Shown here in pieces: positions 22,327 to 32,292 of a DNA stretch of 52,490 bases. The stretch comes from Holophaga sp. (GTDB lineage: Bacteria; Acidobacteriota; Holophagae; Holophagales; Holophagaceae). The notes beneath the pieces were generated by a model that was given only the letters and a program-made list of their open reading frames with translations, had not been told where the DNA came from and ran no database searches. The stretch's first letter is position 1; each line of letters opens with the position of its first letter. The position numbers and the translations under genes were made by a program. Location: NCBI GenBank assembly GCA_031292735.1, contig JARLGP010000113.1:1-52490 (forward strand), read 5' to 3'.

Positions 22327-23930
22327 CCCTCATCCAGAGCCGGATCCAGCCGTCCCAGGACGGCTACCGGCGCAACTACGCGCACAACCTGGCCCTGTGC
22401 GAGGCCCTGCGGGAGCGGAAGGAGCAGCTCCAGCGGGGCGGCGGCGCCAAGGCCCTGGCCCGGCACGCGGCCCAGGGCAAGCTGTTCGTGCGCGACCGGA
22501 TCGCCGCCCTGTGCGACCCCGGCGCCCCGTTCCTGGAGGTGGGGCTGCTGGCCGCCCTGGACGTCTACCCCGATCCGGTGCCGGCCGCGGGGCTGGTGGC
22601 CGGGGTGGGGATGGTGCAGGGCCGGCCCTGCATGATCGTCGCCAACGACGCCACCGTGAAGGGCGGCGCCTACTACCCGCTCACCGTGAAGAAGCACCTG
22701 CGCGCCCAGGAGATCGCCCTGGAGAACCGGCTGCCCTGCCTGTACCTGGTGGACAGCGGCGGCGCCTTCCTGCCGCTGCAGGCGGAGGTGTTCCCGGACA
22801 AGGAGCATTTCGGCCGGATCTTCTACAACCAGGCCACCCTGTCGGCGGCGGGAATCCCCCAGCTGGCCGCGGTCATGGGCAGCTGCACCGCCGGCGGCGC
22901 CTACGTGCCGGCCATGAGCGACCAGACCATCATCGTGGGCGGCACCGGCACCATCTTCCTGGGCGGCCCGCCGCTGGTGAAGGCGGCCACCGGCGAGGAC
23001 GTGAGCGCCGAGGAGCTGGGCGGGGCGCGGGTGCACACCGAGCTGTCCGGGGTGGCCGACCACTTCGCCGAGGACGACGCCCACGCCCTCCGGATCCTGC
23101 GGGAGCTGGTGGGCCACCTGGGCCCCGCGCCCCAGGCCGCGGTGAACCTGCGCAGCCCCGAGCCGCCGGCCTATGACCCGGACGAGATCCTCGGCGTGTG
23201 GAGCAGCGACCTGCGGCGCCAGGGCGACATCCGCGAGGCCATCGCGCGGATCGTGGACGGCAGCCGGCTGTGCGAATTCAAGGAGCGCTACGGCACCACC
23301 CTGGTCACCGGCTTCGCCCACGTGGAGGGCCTGCCCTGCGGCCTGGTGGCCAGCAACGGCGTGCTGTTCGGCGAAAGCGCCCTCAAGGCCGCGCACTTCA
23401 TCGAGCTGTGCACCTCCCAGAAGATCCCCCTGGTGTTCCTGCAGAACATCACCGGCTTCATGGTGGGGGCCCAGGCGGAGCGGTCCGGCATCGCCAAGGA
23501 CGGGGCCAAGATGGTGCATGCTGTGGCCACCGCCCAGGTGCCCAAGATCACCCTGCTCATGGGCGGCAGCTTCGGCGCCGGCAACTACGGCATGTGCGGC
23601 CGCGCCTACGGCCCGCGCTTCCTGTGGTCCTGGCCCAGCGCGCGGATCTCGGTGATGGGCGGGCCCCAGGCGGCCCAGGTGCTGGTGACTGTCAAGCGCG
23701 AGCAGCTGGAACGGGAGGGCCGCGCCCTTTCCGAGGCCGAAGCCGAGGCCATCGCCCGGCCCATCCTCGAGAAGTACGAGCGGGAGGGCCACCCCTATTA
23801 CGCTTCGGCCCGGCTGTGGGACGACGGGGTGGTGGACCTGCGCGGCACCCGCGCGGTCCTGGCCGCGTCCCTGGCCTGCGCCCTGTCGGCCCCGGTGGGC
23901 GAAACCCGCATGGGCGTGGTGCGAATGTGA
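22323..23930 (+). CDS. Acyl-CoA carboxylase carboxyltransferase (beta) subunit, methylcrotonyl/geranyl-CoA type
   Basis: The 535-residue subunit moves the carboxyl group from biotin to the acyl-CoA. It has two crotonase-like halves: the N-terminal one includes [16 protein letters not shown] and [15 protein letters not shown], the C-terminal one [11 protein letters not shown] and [20 protein letters not shown]. These are the hallmarks of methylcrotonyl-CoA or geranyl-CoA carboxylase beta subunits rather than propionyl-CoA ones. Its biotin-bearing alpha partner is at 26627. The GTG start overlaps the dehydrogenase stop (GTGA). MCC and GCC cannot be separated by eye. Confidence 0.92.
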
Positions 23931-23937
23931 GGGAACC

Positions 23938-25803
23938 ATGAACACAGGCAGACTCATCCGGATCGGCAACGCCGGCGGCTACTGGGGCGACGACCCCTAC
24001 GCCCTGCGCCGGCAGGTGCTGGGCGAGGTCCCGCTGGACTACATCGCCATCGACTACCTGGCCGAACTGACCATGAGCATCCTGCAAAAGCAGAAGGCCA
24101 AGGATCCGGCCGCCGGCTACGCCCGCGATTTCGTCACCCAGGTCGAGCCGCTGCTGGAGCAGATCCTGCTGAAGCGGATCCGGATCATCAGCAACGCCGG
24201 CGGGGTGAACCCGGAGGCCTGCGCCGAGGCCCTGGCGCAGGTGGCCCGGGCCAAGGGCCTGAAGCTGCGCATCGCCGTGGTGGAGGGCGACGACATCACC
24301 GCGCGGGTGCCCGGGTTCCTGGCCGCGGGGGTGCCGCTGGACAACCTGGAGACCGGCGCGCCGTTCCCGGCCCAGGCCGGGCTGCTGGCCGCCAACGCCT
24401 ACTTCGGGGCCATGCCGGTGGCCGAGTCGCTGGCCTTCGACCCGCACATCGTCATCTGCGGCCGGGTCACCGACACCGGCCTCACCCTGGGCCCGCTCAT
24501 CCACGCCTTCGGCTGGGGCCCCGCCGACTACGACCTGCTGGCCGCCGGCATCGTCGCCGGGCACATCATCGAATGCGGGGCCCAGGCCACCGGCGGCAAT
24601 TTCACCGACTGGAAGAAGGTGCCCAGCTTCCTCGACCTGGGCTTTCCCATCGTGGAGTGCGCGGCCGACGGCGGCTTCACGGTCACCAAGCAGCCCGGCA
24701 GCGGCGGCCTGGTGAGCTGCCAGACCGTACGCGAACAGCTGCTCTACGAGATGGGCGAACCGCGCAGCTACCTCACCCCGGACGTCATCGCCGATTTCGC
24801 CAGCGTCCGGCTGGAGCCGGACGGGCCCGACCGGGTGCGGGTGTGGGGGATCCAGGGCCGGCCGCCCACCGACCTGCTGAAGGTGAGCATGGCCACCCGC
24901 GACGGGTTCAAGGCCAGCGGCACGCTGATCATCTGCGGCCCGGACGCCCGGGCCAAGGCGGACACCTTCGCCCAGGTGTTCTGGCAGCGGCTGGAGCGGG
25001 AGCTGGACCTGGCCGGCCTGCCCCGCCTGGAGCACACCGGCACCGAGTGCGTGGGCGACGACGCCACCCACCGGGGGCTCGATCCGCACCCGCCGGCCAG
25101 CGAGATCCTGCTGCGGCTGTCCGCCCGCACCATCCACCGGGAGAGCCTGGAGCCGTTCCGCAAGCTGCTGCCGTCCATGATCCTGTCCGGCCCGGCCGGG
25201 GTGGCGGTCACCGGCGGGGCGCCGGCCATCTCCGAGGTGGTGGGCTACTGGCCGGCCCTGCTGCCCAGGAAGCTGGCCCAGCCCACCGTGCGGGTGCTGG
25301 AAGAGCGGGGCAGCGGCCGCCTGGAGCCGATCCTGGCCACCGAGCCGCTGCCCTGGCCCGCCACCCCGGGACCGGCCCCCGCCCCCGAGCTGGCCGACCC
25401 CTGGCCGGCCTTCCCCGAGGGGGGCCCCAGCCTGCGGGTGCCGCTCATGCGCATCGCCCACGCCCGCAGCGGCGACAAGGGCGACACCGCCAACATCGGC
25501 CTGATCGGCCGCTCTGCGGAGTGCTACGCCTGGATGCGCGACCACATCGACGCCCCGAGGGTCCAGGCCTGGTTCAGCGGCCACTGCCGGGGGGCCGTGA
25601 CCCGTCACCCGGTGCCCCTGTTGTGGGCCCTGAACTTCCTGCTGGAAGAAGCCCTGGGCGGCGGCGGCACCCTGAGCCTGAACCTGGACGCCCAGGGCAA
25701 GACCCTGGCCCAGGCCCTGCTGCGCTGCCCGGTGGAGCTGCCCGAGGCCCTGCTGGCCACCATCGATGCCGAGTCGCAGCCCTGCCCGGGCGAACTGGCA
25801 TGA
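23938..25803 (+). CDS. AtuA-family protein (DUF1446), acyl-CoA operon
   Basis: The 621-residue protein begins MNTGRLIRIGNAGGYWGDD and contains YLAELTMSIL, NAGGVNPEACAEAL and ICGRVTDTGLTLGPL, the conserved core of AtuA proteins first named from the acyclic terpene utilisation cluster of Pseudomonas. The last 110 residues (MRIAHARSGDKGDTANIGL onward) are the second AtuA domain, fused here. Biochemical role is unsettled; presence between carboxylase beta and hydratase suggests an accessory or hydratase-like step on the branched acyl-CoA. It starts seven bases after the beta subunit and overlaps the next start by ATGA. Confidence 0.9.
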   Translation: MNTGRLIRIGNAGGYWGDDPYALRRQVLGEVPLDYIAIDYLAELTMSILQKQKAKDPAAGYARDFVTQVEPLLEQILLKRIRIISNAGGVNPEACAEALAQVARAKGLKLRIAVVEGDDITARVPGFLAAGVPLDNLETGAPFPAQAGLLAANAYFGAMPVAESLAFDPHIVICGRVTDTGLTLGPLIHAFGWGPADYDLLAAGIVAGHIIECGAQATGGNFTDWKKVPSFLDLGFPIVECAADGGFTVTKQPGSGGLVSCQTVREQLLYEMGEPRSYLTPDVIADFASVRLEPDGPDRVRVWGIQGRPPTDLLKVSMATRDGFKASGTLIICGPDARAKADTFAQVFWQRLERELDLAGLPRLEHTGTECVGDDATHRGLDPHPPASEILLRLSARTIHRESLEPFRKLLPSMILSGPAGVAVTGGAPAISEVVGYWPALLPRKLAQPTVRVLEERGSGRLEPILATEPLPWPATPGPAPAPELADPWPAFPEGGPSLRVPLMRIAHARSGDKGDTANIGLIGRSAECYAWMRDHIDAPRVQAWFSGHCRGAVTRHPVPLLWALNFLLEEALGGGGTLSLNLDAQGKTLAQALLRCPVELPEALLATIDAESQPCPGELA

Positions 25804-26630
25804 CCGTCCTGGCCCGGTTTCCGGTGGAGGCCACCCTGTTGGCCGGCGCCTCGGTGCGGGCGGAGGCCCTGGCCCACGGGGTGGCGCGCCTGGTGCTGGA
25901 CCGGCCCCGGGTGCGCAACGCCTTCAACACGCCCATGGTCCAGGAGCTCATCCGGGCCCTGGAGGTGCTGGCGGCGCGGCCCGGCGACCGGCTGCTGCTG
26001 CTGGAGGGCCAGGGCGGCGTGTTCTGCGCCGGGGCGGACCTGGCCACCATGCGCGAGCAGGCCACGGCCGGCGCCGAGCGCAACCTGGAGGAGGCCCGGG
26101 AGCTGGGCCGGATGTTCCGGCTGCTGGCGGGGTTCCCGCTGCCGGTGCTGGGCTACGTCCAGGGCGCGGCCATCGGCGGCGGCCTGGGCCTGGCGGCCTG
26201 CTGCGACTTCGTCCTGGCCGACCCGTCGGCCGTGTTCGCCACCCCGGAGGTGACCCTGGGCCTGGTGCCGGCGGTCATCAGCCCGTACCTGGTGCGCCGC
26301 CTCGGCCTGGCCCACGCCGCCCCGCTCATGCTCAGCGGACGCCGGATCGAGGCCCCGGAGGCCCTGGCCATGGGCCTGGTGCAGCGGCTGGTGCCGGCCG
26401 GGGAATCCGGCGCGGAGGCCCTGTCCCGGGTGCTGCGGGAATTCCTGCGCGCCGGCCCCCGGGCCGCCCGCGCCACCCGGGAGCTGATGCTGCGCCTGGC
26501 GCCCCTGCCCGGGCCGGAGCTGTGCGAGATCACCGCCGGCGCCATCGCCTCGGCCCGGGTCTCCAGCGAAGGCCAGGCCGGGCTGCAGGCCTTCTTCCTG
26601 AAAGCCGCCACGCCCTGGCAGGCGCCATGA
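25800..26630 (+). CDS. Enoyl-CoA hydratase/isomerase family protein (methylglutaconyl-CoA hydratase-like)
   Basis: The 276-residue crotonase-fold protein should hydrate an unsaturated acyl-CoA. The oxyanion-hole segments are visible as GGVFCAGADL and GAAIGGGLGLAACCDF, and the region ATPEVTLGLVPAVISPYLV holds the position of the second catalytic acid (Glu in TPEV region). In leucine or isoprenoid operons this gene makes 3-hydroxy-3-methylglutaryl-CoA or its longer homologue. The ATG overlaps the AtuA stop, and its own stop overlaps the next ATG. Confidence 0.9.
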   Translation: MTVLARFPVEATLLAGASVRAEALAHGVARLVLDRPRVRNAFNTPMVQELIRALEVLAARPGDRLLLLEGQGGVFCAGADLATMREQATAGAERNLEEARELGRMFRLLAGFPLPVLGYVQGAAIGGGLGLAACCDFVLADPSAVFATPEVTLGLVPAVISPYLVRRLGLAHAAPLMLSGRRIEAPEALAMGLVQRLVPAGESGAEALSRVLREFLRAGPRAARATRELMLRLAPLPGPELCEITAGAIASARVSSEGQAGLQAFFLKAATPWQAP

Positions 26631-28621
26631 CCGCCAGGCGCCTGGTCATCGCCAACCGGGGCGAGATCGCCCGCCGCATCCTGCGCGCCGGCCGGGCCAT
26701 GGGCTACCAGGTGGCGGTCGTCTCCACCGCCCAGGACGAGGGCGCCCGGGTGCGCCGGGAGGCGGACGCGGTGCTGCCGGTGGCCAGCTTCCTGGACATC
26801 CCGGGGATCGTGGCGGCCTGCCTGGAGTGGGGTGGAACCCTGCTGCACCCGGGCTACGGCTTCCTGTCCGAGCAGGCCGAGTTCGCCCAGGCGGTGGAGG
26901 ACGCCCGCATCGGCTTCGTGGGGCCCAGCCCCGCCAGCATGCGCGCCCTGGGCCGCAAGGAGGCCGCCCGGGCGCTGGCCAAGGCCTGCGGCGTGCCGGT
27001 GCTGGAGGCGCTGCTGTCCCACGAGCTGGCGGCGCTCCCGCCGGACCAGTGGGCCGGCGCCTTGGCCGGCCGGGGCATCCGCGCCCCATTCCTGGTGAAG
27101 GCCAGCGGCGGCGGCGGGGGCCGGGGCATGCGGGTGGTGGCCGAGGCCGGCGCCCTGCCGGAAGCGGTGCGCCGGGCCGCCCTGGAAGCCGGGGCCGCCT
27201 TCGGCGACGGCGCGGTGTTCGTGGAGCGCTACCTGGAGGCGCCCCGGCACGTGGAGATCCAGGTGTTCGGCGACGGCCGGGGCGGCGGGGTGTTCCTGGG
27301 CGAGCGGGAATGTTCCCTGCAACGGCGGCACCAGAAGGTGCTGGAGGAGGCGCCCAGCCCCGCGGCGGACCCGGAGCTGCGCGCGGCCCTGGGCCGGGCC
27401 GCCCTGGCCCTGGTGCGGGAGACCCGCTACCGGGGCGCCGGCACGGTGGAATTCCTGCTGGACCCGGAGCGGGCCTGGTATTTCCTGGAGGTGAACACCC
27501 GCATCCAGGTGGAGCACCCGGTCACCGAGCTGGCCTTCGGCCTGGACCTGGTCCAGGCCCAGCTGGAGCTGGCCGAGGGCCGCTGGCCCGCCGCCCTGGG
27601 CGACCCCGGCCGGTTCGCCCCGCCCGAGCCCCGCGGCGTGGCCCTGGAGGCGCGCATCCTGGCCGAGGATCCGCGCAACGGCTTCCTGCCCACCCCGGGC
27701 CCGCTGCAGGTCTACCGGGAGCCCCGGGGCGAGGGCATCCGGGTGGATTCCGGAGTGGCCCAGGGCGACCGGGTCGACGCCCAGTTCGATTCCCTGATCG
27801 CCAAGCTGGTGGTCTGGGGCCCCGACCGGCCCGCCGCGGTGGCCCGCCTGGGCGCGGCCCTGGAAGCCTTCACCGTCCTGGGCACCCTCACCAACCTGCC
27901 GCTGCTCCAGGCCATCTGCCGGGCCCCCGACTTCCTGGCCGCGGAGCTTTCCACCCGCTGGATCCAGGACCACCTGGCCGAGCTGAACGCCCCGCTGCTG
28001 CCCGCCCCCTGCCTGGCATTCCTGGCCTCGCCGGGGTTCCGGGAGGCGCTGGCCGGCGCCTTGCGCGGCATGGCCCCGGCCCGGGGCCCCGCCGGACGCT
28101 TCCAGGCCCTGGACCACCCGGAGCTGAAGCTGGGCGGCGGGCGGGACCAGCCGGGCTTCACCCTGGACCGGACGGGCGAGCATCGCTTCACCCTGCGCGG
28201 CCCCGGCCTGGGGGCGCTGCTGGCCGGGCCGCACGGCCCGCATCAGCGGGGCCGGGGCCTGGAGGAGGCCCTGGGCTGCCAGGCGCCGGAGCTGAGCTTC
28301 ATCGCCTGCCGGCTGCCGGGTTCGGATCTGGCCCTGAGCCTGTTCGGGGAAACCCTGGTGCTGGAGGATCCCACCGCCCGGCCCGCCGGAGGCGGGCAGG
28401 CGGCCCTGGGCCCGGTGCTGGCGCCCATGGCCGGGAAGGTCCTGGAAGTCCACGTGGCCGCCGGGGACCCGGTGGAACCGGGGCAGCTGCTGTTCGTGCT
28501 GGAATCCATGAAAATGCAATTCGAGATCGCCGCGCCCCGGAAGGGCCGGGTGCTGGCCCTGCGGGTGGCGCCGGGCCAGATCCTGCAGGGCCCGGAACAA
28601 CTGGCGCTGCTGGGCGAGTGA
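26627..28621 (+). CDS. Acyl-CoA carboxylase biotin-containing (alpha) subunit
   Basis: The 664-residue protein joins a biotin carboxylase domain (about 1-450: VIANRGEIARRI at the start, GGGGRGMRVV in the ATP-grasp loop, EVNTRIQVEHPVTE in the active site) to a C-terminal biotin carrier. The biotinylated residue is Lys629 in ESMKMQ. It is the partner of the beta subunit at 22323. The layout matches methylcrotonyl-CoA or geranyl-CoA carboxylase alpha subunits. The ATG overlaps the hydratase stop, making it the last gene of a tightly coupled operon. No HMG-CoA lyase gene follows. Confidence 0.94.
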   Translation: MTARRLVIANRGEIARRILRAGRAMGYQVAVVSTAQDEGARVRREADAVLPVASFLDIPGIVAACLEWGGTLLHPGYGFLSEQAEFAQAVEDARIGFVGPSPASMRALGRKEAARALAKACGVPVLEALLSHELAALPPDQWAGALAGRGIRAPFLVKASGGGGGRGMRVVAEAGALPEAVRRAALEAGAAFGDGAVFVERYLEAPRHVEIQVFGDGRGGGVFLGERECSLQRRHQKVLEEAPSPAADPELRAALGRAALALVRETRYRGAGTVEFLLDPERAWYFLEVNTRIQVEHPVTELAFGLDLVQAQLELAEGRWPAALGDPGRFAPPEPRGVALEARILAEDPRNGFLPTPGPLQVYREPRGEGIRVDSGVAQGDRVDAQFDSLIAKLVVWGPDRPAAVARLGAALEAFTVLGTLTNLPLLQAICRAPDFLAAELSTRWIQDHLAELNAPLLPAPCLAFLASPGFREALAGALRGMAPARGPAGRFQALDHPELKLGGGRDQPGFTLDRTGEHRFTLRGPGLGALLAGPHGPHQRGRGLEEALGCQAPELSFIACRLPGSDLALSLFGETLVLEDPTARPAGGGQAALGPVLAPMAGKVLEVHVAAGDPVEPGQLLFVLESMKMQFEIAAPRKGRVLALRVAPGQILQGPEQLALLGE

Positions 28622-28631
28622 CCGGTCCGCC

Positions 28632-28659
28632 TTGACAGGTAGTTATTAATAATTATTAT
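28632..28659 (+). promoter_or_regulatory. Near-consensus promoter abutting the Vps62-like gene
   Basis: TTGACA (28632-28637) and TATTAT (28654-28659) are 16 bases apart in an AT-rich stretch that stands out from its GC-rich surroundings. Transcription would start about 7 bases on, only two or three bases before the ATG at 28669. Confidence 0.55.
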
Positions 28660-28668
28660 TTCAGCACG

Positions 28669-30252
28669 ATGAGAACACCAGCGTGCGTCCCCTCCCATTC
28701 CTGGATGAGCCCGTGGCTCCATCCCCTGGCCGCCTTGCTGGTCGCGGCCCTGCTCGGCGCCCGGCCCGCCGCGGCCGAACCCGTGGCGGCCTCCACCCTG
28801 CGCGCCAAGGTGAACCAGGCGGTGCTCGCCAAATGGTCGCCGGAAGTCCGTTTCCACCCATCGGAGCGCTACTTCCCCAGCACCGCCGAAGAGCTGTTCC
28901 TGGGGGCCAAGGCGTTCCGGGTGGGCGCCAAGGAGACCGACCGGATCGGCCCCCCCAGGCCGATCCGCACCCCGGCCGACCTGGCCAGGCTCGGGCCCGA
29001 TTGGCGGATCGAGTACGATCCGGCCAATCCCAAGGTCAAGGGCGGCGATGTCACCGGAACCCGGCCGAACCTGGTGGTGACCGCCCCGATGTACGTATCG
29101 GTGCAGATCCCGGGCGACGCCTCCTACGTGAACCTCCGCTACAACTTCCTGTTCGGCTACAACGGAGCCCAGTCCATGCGCTCCTTCATCGGCGGCTTCA
29201 ACTACACCATGCAGACCATGGCCGAGCATGAAGGCGACTGGGAGGGCGTGGACATCCAGCTCACCCCGGACCTGGCCTCGGTCATCCAGGTGAAGACCGA
29301 GGCCCACGGCGACCAGCACCGCTACCTGCCCGGCGACCTGGACTGGACCGGGGATACCCACATCCAGCTCCGGCTGGCGCTCAACTCCCACGGGGTCTAC
29401 AACGGCAAGGGCAAGAACCCGGAAGACTGGATCGTCCTGGAAGACCTGAAGGCGGCGGCGGTGGTGGACATCATCTCCAGGGACGGCCCGGTCTGGCGCC
29501 CATGGACCCTGCCCGACAGCTTCCGGGTCTTCGGCAAGGTGAACGGCCGGCTGGTCGGCAAGGAGGCCTGGACCCTCTACCAGGGCCGGCTGGGCACCCA
29601 CAAGACCAACTCGGCTTCGGCGGCCGTGGATATCACCGGTGAGCCGTTTTCCGATTTCAAGCGGCGCGCCACAGCCACCACCCAGCGGACCATCTTCAAG
29701 GCGGTCTCGCCGTTCCTCCGGAAGCTGTTCAACGGCATGCCCTGCGAGGGAGTCGGCAAGCGTTCGGAACTGCAAGGGGATCTTCCGGCCCTGCCGTCGC
29801 TGGCGCGCCAGAAGAAGTATCTGGTCTACTCCCGGGTGCCGGGCGACCTGGTGCTGTCGGTGAATCCCAAGGCCCCCGACGGCGGCCTCATCGTGGACAC
29901 CCTGCGCCCGGGGGATGTGAGCCAGCTCTGGTACCTGGCGGAGTACAAGGACGAGCACGGCACGGTGGAGCGGGTGGGCCTGGTCAACGTCCAGAGCGGC
30001 AAGGCCGCCGGGGCCGGCGCCGGCAACGGCGGCCCCGTCACCCTCTGGCACCGCACCATCGTCGACGATCACACCCAGTGGACCCTGACCGGTTCCCGCG
30101 CCAGCAACTGCGCCATCCGTCCCGCCTACAGCCACGCCCAGAACCTCAACGTGCTGGGCAACGGCCCCTACAAGCCCGGGAACCCCGTGGGCACCTGGAC
30201 CTGGAGCCGGGGCGCCGGCAACGAGACCTGGCGGCTGGTGGAAGCCCCCTGA
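28669..30252 (+). CDS. Secreted Vps62-related (DUF946-like) protein with C-terminal ricin-like domain
   Basis: The 527-residue protein has a signal peptide ending near residue 39 (GARPAAAEP). The central part (about 45-330) contains KWSPEVRFHPSERYFPS, RYNFLFGYNG and AEHEGDWEGVDIQL, typical of Vps62/DUF946 proteins. The C-terminal 150 residues have ricin-type beta-trefoil features (repeated QLWYL, TQWTL and TWRLV endings with Asn/Gly loops), suggesting sugar binding. The function of the family is unknown. ATG 28669 lies right behind a promoter without room for a leader; ATG 28705 (MSPWLHPLAALLV) is an alternative that keeps the signal peptide. Confidence 0.8.
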   Translation: MRTPACVPSHSWMSPWLHPLAALLVAALLGARPAAAEPVAASTLRAKVNQAVLAKWSPEVRFHPSERYFPSTAEELFLGAKAFRVGAKETDRIGPPRPIRTPADLARLGPDWRIEYDPANPKVKGGDVTGTRPNLVVTAPMYVSVQIPGDASYVNLRYNFLFGYNGAQSMRSFIGGFNYTMQTMAEHEGDWEGVDIQLTPDLASVIQVKTEAHGDQHRYLPGDLDWTGDTHIQLRLALNSHGVYNGKGKNPEDWIVLEDLKAAAVVDIISRDGPVWRPWTLPDSFRVFGKVNGRLVGKEAWTLYQGRLGTHKTNSASAAVDITGEPFSDFKRRATATTQRTIFKAVSPFLRKLFNGMPCEGVGKRSELQGDLPALPSLARQKKYLVYSRVPGDLVLSVNPKAPDGGLIVDTLRPGDVSQLWYLAEYKDEHGTVERVGLVNVQSGKAAGAGAGNGGPVTLWHRTIVDDHTQWTLTGSRASNCAIRPAYSHAQNLNVLGNGPYKPGNPVGTWTWSRGAGNETWRLVEAP

Positions 30253-31011
30253 CTATCGTCCCAGCCAGCGCCCCAGGTATTCCCAGCAGGCCCGCTGGGT
30301 GGTCTCCAGGGCGATGCCCTGGGGCACCAGCCCCTGGAGCTCGAACCGGCGCCTGCGCCCCACCCGGTCGGCGCCCAGGGGGGTGACGGCCAGGCCGGCC
30401 CGGGCCGCGATGGCCATGGCCCGGGGCAGGTGGGAGGCGGAACTCACCAGCCCCACCCGCCGCCACCGGTACTGGGCCTGGAGCCGCACGTAGGCGCGGA
30501 TCTCGTCGCGGGTGTTCCAGCAGGGTTCCGGCACCGCGAGGGTGGCGCTATCCGGAATGCCCACGGCCTGCCACAGGGCCCGGGTCTCCTGGCCGCCGTC
30601 CCGGAAGCCCTTGATCCCGTCCCGGGCCGCCCCGCTGGCCACCAGCATCCGGGCCTTCCCGGCATGCCAGAGCCGGGCCGCCAGGAAGACCCGGTCCCCG
30701 GCCTGCCCCAGCTCCGGCCGCCCGGCGGCATCCTCTTCGCTGCCGGCGCCCAGCACCAGCACCGCGTCGAAGGGCTGCAGCTCCGCCACCTCCACGGGCG
30801 GCACGCGCCGTTCCAGATTGCCGATCAGGGCGGCGGCCAGGTAGCGGTTGCCGGCGCAGCCATAAAGGAGGGCGATGCCCAGGAGCAGCGCGGCGGGCCC
30901 CCGCTGGCGCCGGCGCAGGCAGTACCCCGCCCCGCCCAGGATCAGCAGCCAGATCAGGCCGACCGGCATCACCAGCAGCCCCAGGGCCTTTTCAAGGGAG
31001 AACAGGCTCAT
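30253..31011 (-). CDS. YdcF/ElyC-family membrane protein (DUF218)
   Basis: The 252-residue protein has two N-terminal membrane helices (about 8-25 and 38-55), then a DUF218 domain. Family signatures are FDAVLVLGAG, LWHAGKARMLVASGA, the Asn-Thr-x-(D)E motif WNTRDEI and the SSASHLPRA segment. ElyC/SanA relatives influence envelope or vancomycin tolerance in enterobacteria, but the biochemical activity is unclear. Its stop abuts the convergent Vps62-like gene without a gap. Confidence 0.85.
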   Translation of the reverse strand: MSLFSLEKALGLLVMPVGLIWLLILGGAGYCLRRRQRGPAALLLGIALLYGCAGNRYLAAALIGNLERRVPPVEVAELQPFDAVLVLGAGSEEDAAGRPELGQAGDRVFLAARLWHAGKARMLVASGAARDGIKGFRDGGQETRALWQAVGIPDSATLAVPEPCWNTRDEIRAYVRLQAQYRWRRVGLVSSASHLPRAMAIAARAGLAVTPLGADRVGRRRRFELQGLVPQGIALETTQRACWEYLGRWLGR

Positions 31012-31020
31012 GCCGCCAGC

Positions 31021-32292
31021 TTACCCGATCTCGATGAAACCGGCCTCCAGGGCCTTGGGAAAATCCGGATCCGGTTCCCGCAGGGCGGCCACGATGGCGT
31101 CCGGGTCGGCCGGGCCCGGCAGGATCCCCTGGAGCCGGTTGCGCCCCTGGTCCTTGGCCCCGTACAGGCTCTGGTCGGCCAGCCGGAACACCTGCTCCCA
31201 GCCCAGCCCCTCGGGCCGGTCGGGATGGAAGGGGTAGATGGCGTAGCCCACCGAACAGGTCTGGCGAATGGTTTGACCGCCCGGCAGGACGAAGGCGTGC
31301 CTGGCCATCTGCTCGTGGACCCGCACCGCGATGACCGGCGGGGAGATGCGGTCGGAATCCAGGGCCAGGATCAGGAACTCCTCCCCGCCCCAGCGCAGCA
31401 CCAGGTCCGGCTTGCGCACGATCTCCTTGAGCAGCCTGGACACCTGCAGCAGCACCGCGTCCCCGGCCGGATGGCCGTGCTCGTCGTTGACGTGCTTGAA
31501 CAGATCCAGGTCCACCAGGATCAGGCTGATGCTCCGCCGGTGGAGGATCTCCCCCTCGTTGAGCAGCCAGCGGCGCAGCACCCGGGGCGTCTCCTCCTGC
31601 ATGAATTCCTGCAGGTAGCGGCGGTTGCGCAGGCCGGTCAGAGGATCCCGCAGGGCCAGGTCCTCCAGCCGCTGGGTGAGCAGCAGGGTGCTGAACAGGG
31701 AGTGGTGGACGTTCAGCGCGGTGGCCACCAGCGCGGCCATGTAGACCACCACCGCGATGGAGAACAGGTAGCCCATGCCGAACGGGGGGTGGCGGAATCC
31801 GGCCAGGGCCAGGGCGCCCAGGGTGGGGATCATGGTGGCCGCGAAGCTCACCGGGCTTCCGGCCATGGTGATGCAGCCCAGGGAGCAGAGCCCCACCAGG
31901 CAGAGGGTCACCAGCAGGAACTGGCCGGGTTCCAGGAACGGCATCACGGCCAGCACCATCCCGCCCAGAAGCAGTCCCACCGCGGTTCCCGCCACGGTGA
32001 ACAGGGCGAAGCGGCGGTTCAGGTGGCGGTACTTCCGGTCCAGCCGTTCCCCGCCGAACACCAGGGCGGTCCGGCCCAGGGCCACCAGCGCCAGGACCGC
32101 GAACAGCCAGCCGAGCCAGGCCAGGACGAATAACTGCTCCTTGAGGATCACCAGCAGCACGACGATGAAGACCAGATGGGTCAGCGCCGGCACCCGGTTC
32201 CGCTGGTACAGGTCCTGCACCAGCGCGGTATGCATCGTCCTGGCATGGGAACGGTCGCCCGGAGCGAGCGAGAATGGGGTGATCCAGTTCAT
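31021..32292 (-). CDS. Membrane diguanylate cyclase (GGDEF)
   Basis: The 423-residue protein has about six hydrophobic helices (35-195) as input region and a C-terminal GGDEF domain. DPLTGLRNRR (216-225), DLDLFKHVND (261-270) and the active-site GGEEF (302-306) are intact, so it should make cyclic di-GMP from GTP. RKPD (293-296), five residues before GGEEF, is an intact RxxD inhibitory site, so product feedback is expected. I kept ATG 32292; ATG 32235 is an alternative and neither has a good Shine-Dalgarno. The next minus-strand gene (YdcF-like) starts ten bases after its stop. Confidence 0.92.
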   Translation of the reverse strand: MNWITPFSLAPGDRSHARTMHTALVQDLYQRNRVPALTHLVFIVVLLVILKEQLFVLAWLGWLFAVLALVALGRTALVFGGERLDRKYRHLNRRFALFTVAGTAVGLLLGGMVLAVMPFLEPGQFLLVTLCLVGLCSLGCITMAGSPVSFAATMIPTLGALALAGFRHPPFGMGYLFSIAVVVYMAALVATALNVHHSLFSTLLLTQRLEDLALRDPLTGLRNRRYLQEFMQEETPRVLRRWLLNEGEILHRRSISLILVDLDLFKHVNDEHGHPAGDAVLLQVSRLLKEIVRKPDLVLRWGGEEFLILALDSDRISPPVIAVRVHEQMARHAFVLPGGQTIRQTCSVGYAIYPFHPDRPEGLGWEQVFRLADQSLYGAKDQGRNRLQGILPGPADPDAIVAALREPDPDFPKALEAGFIEIG

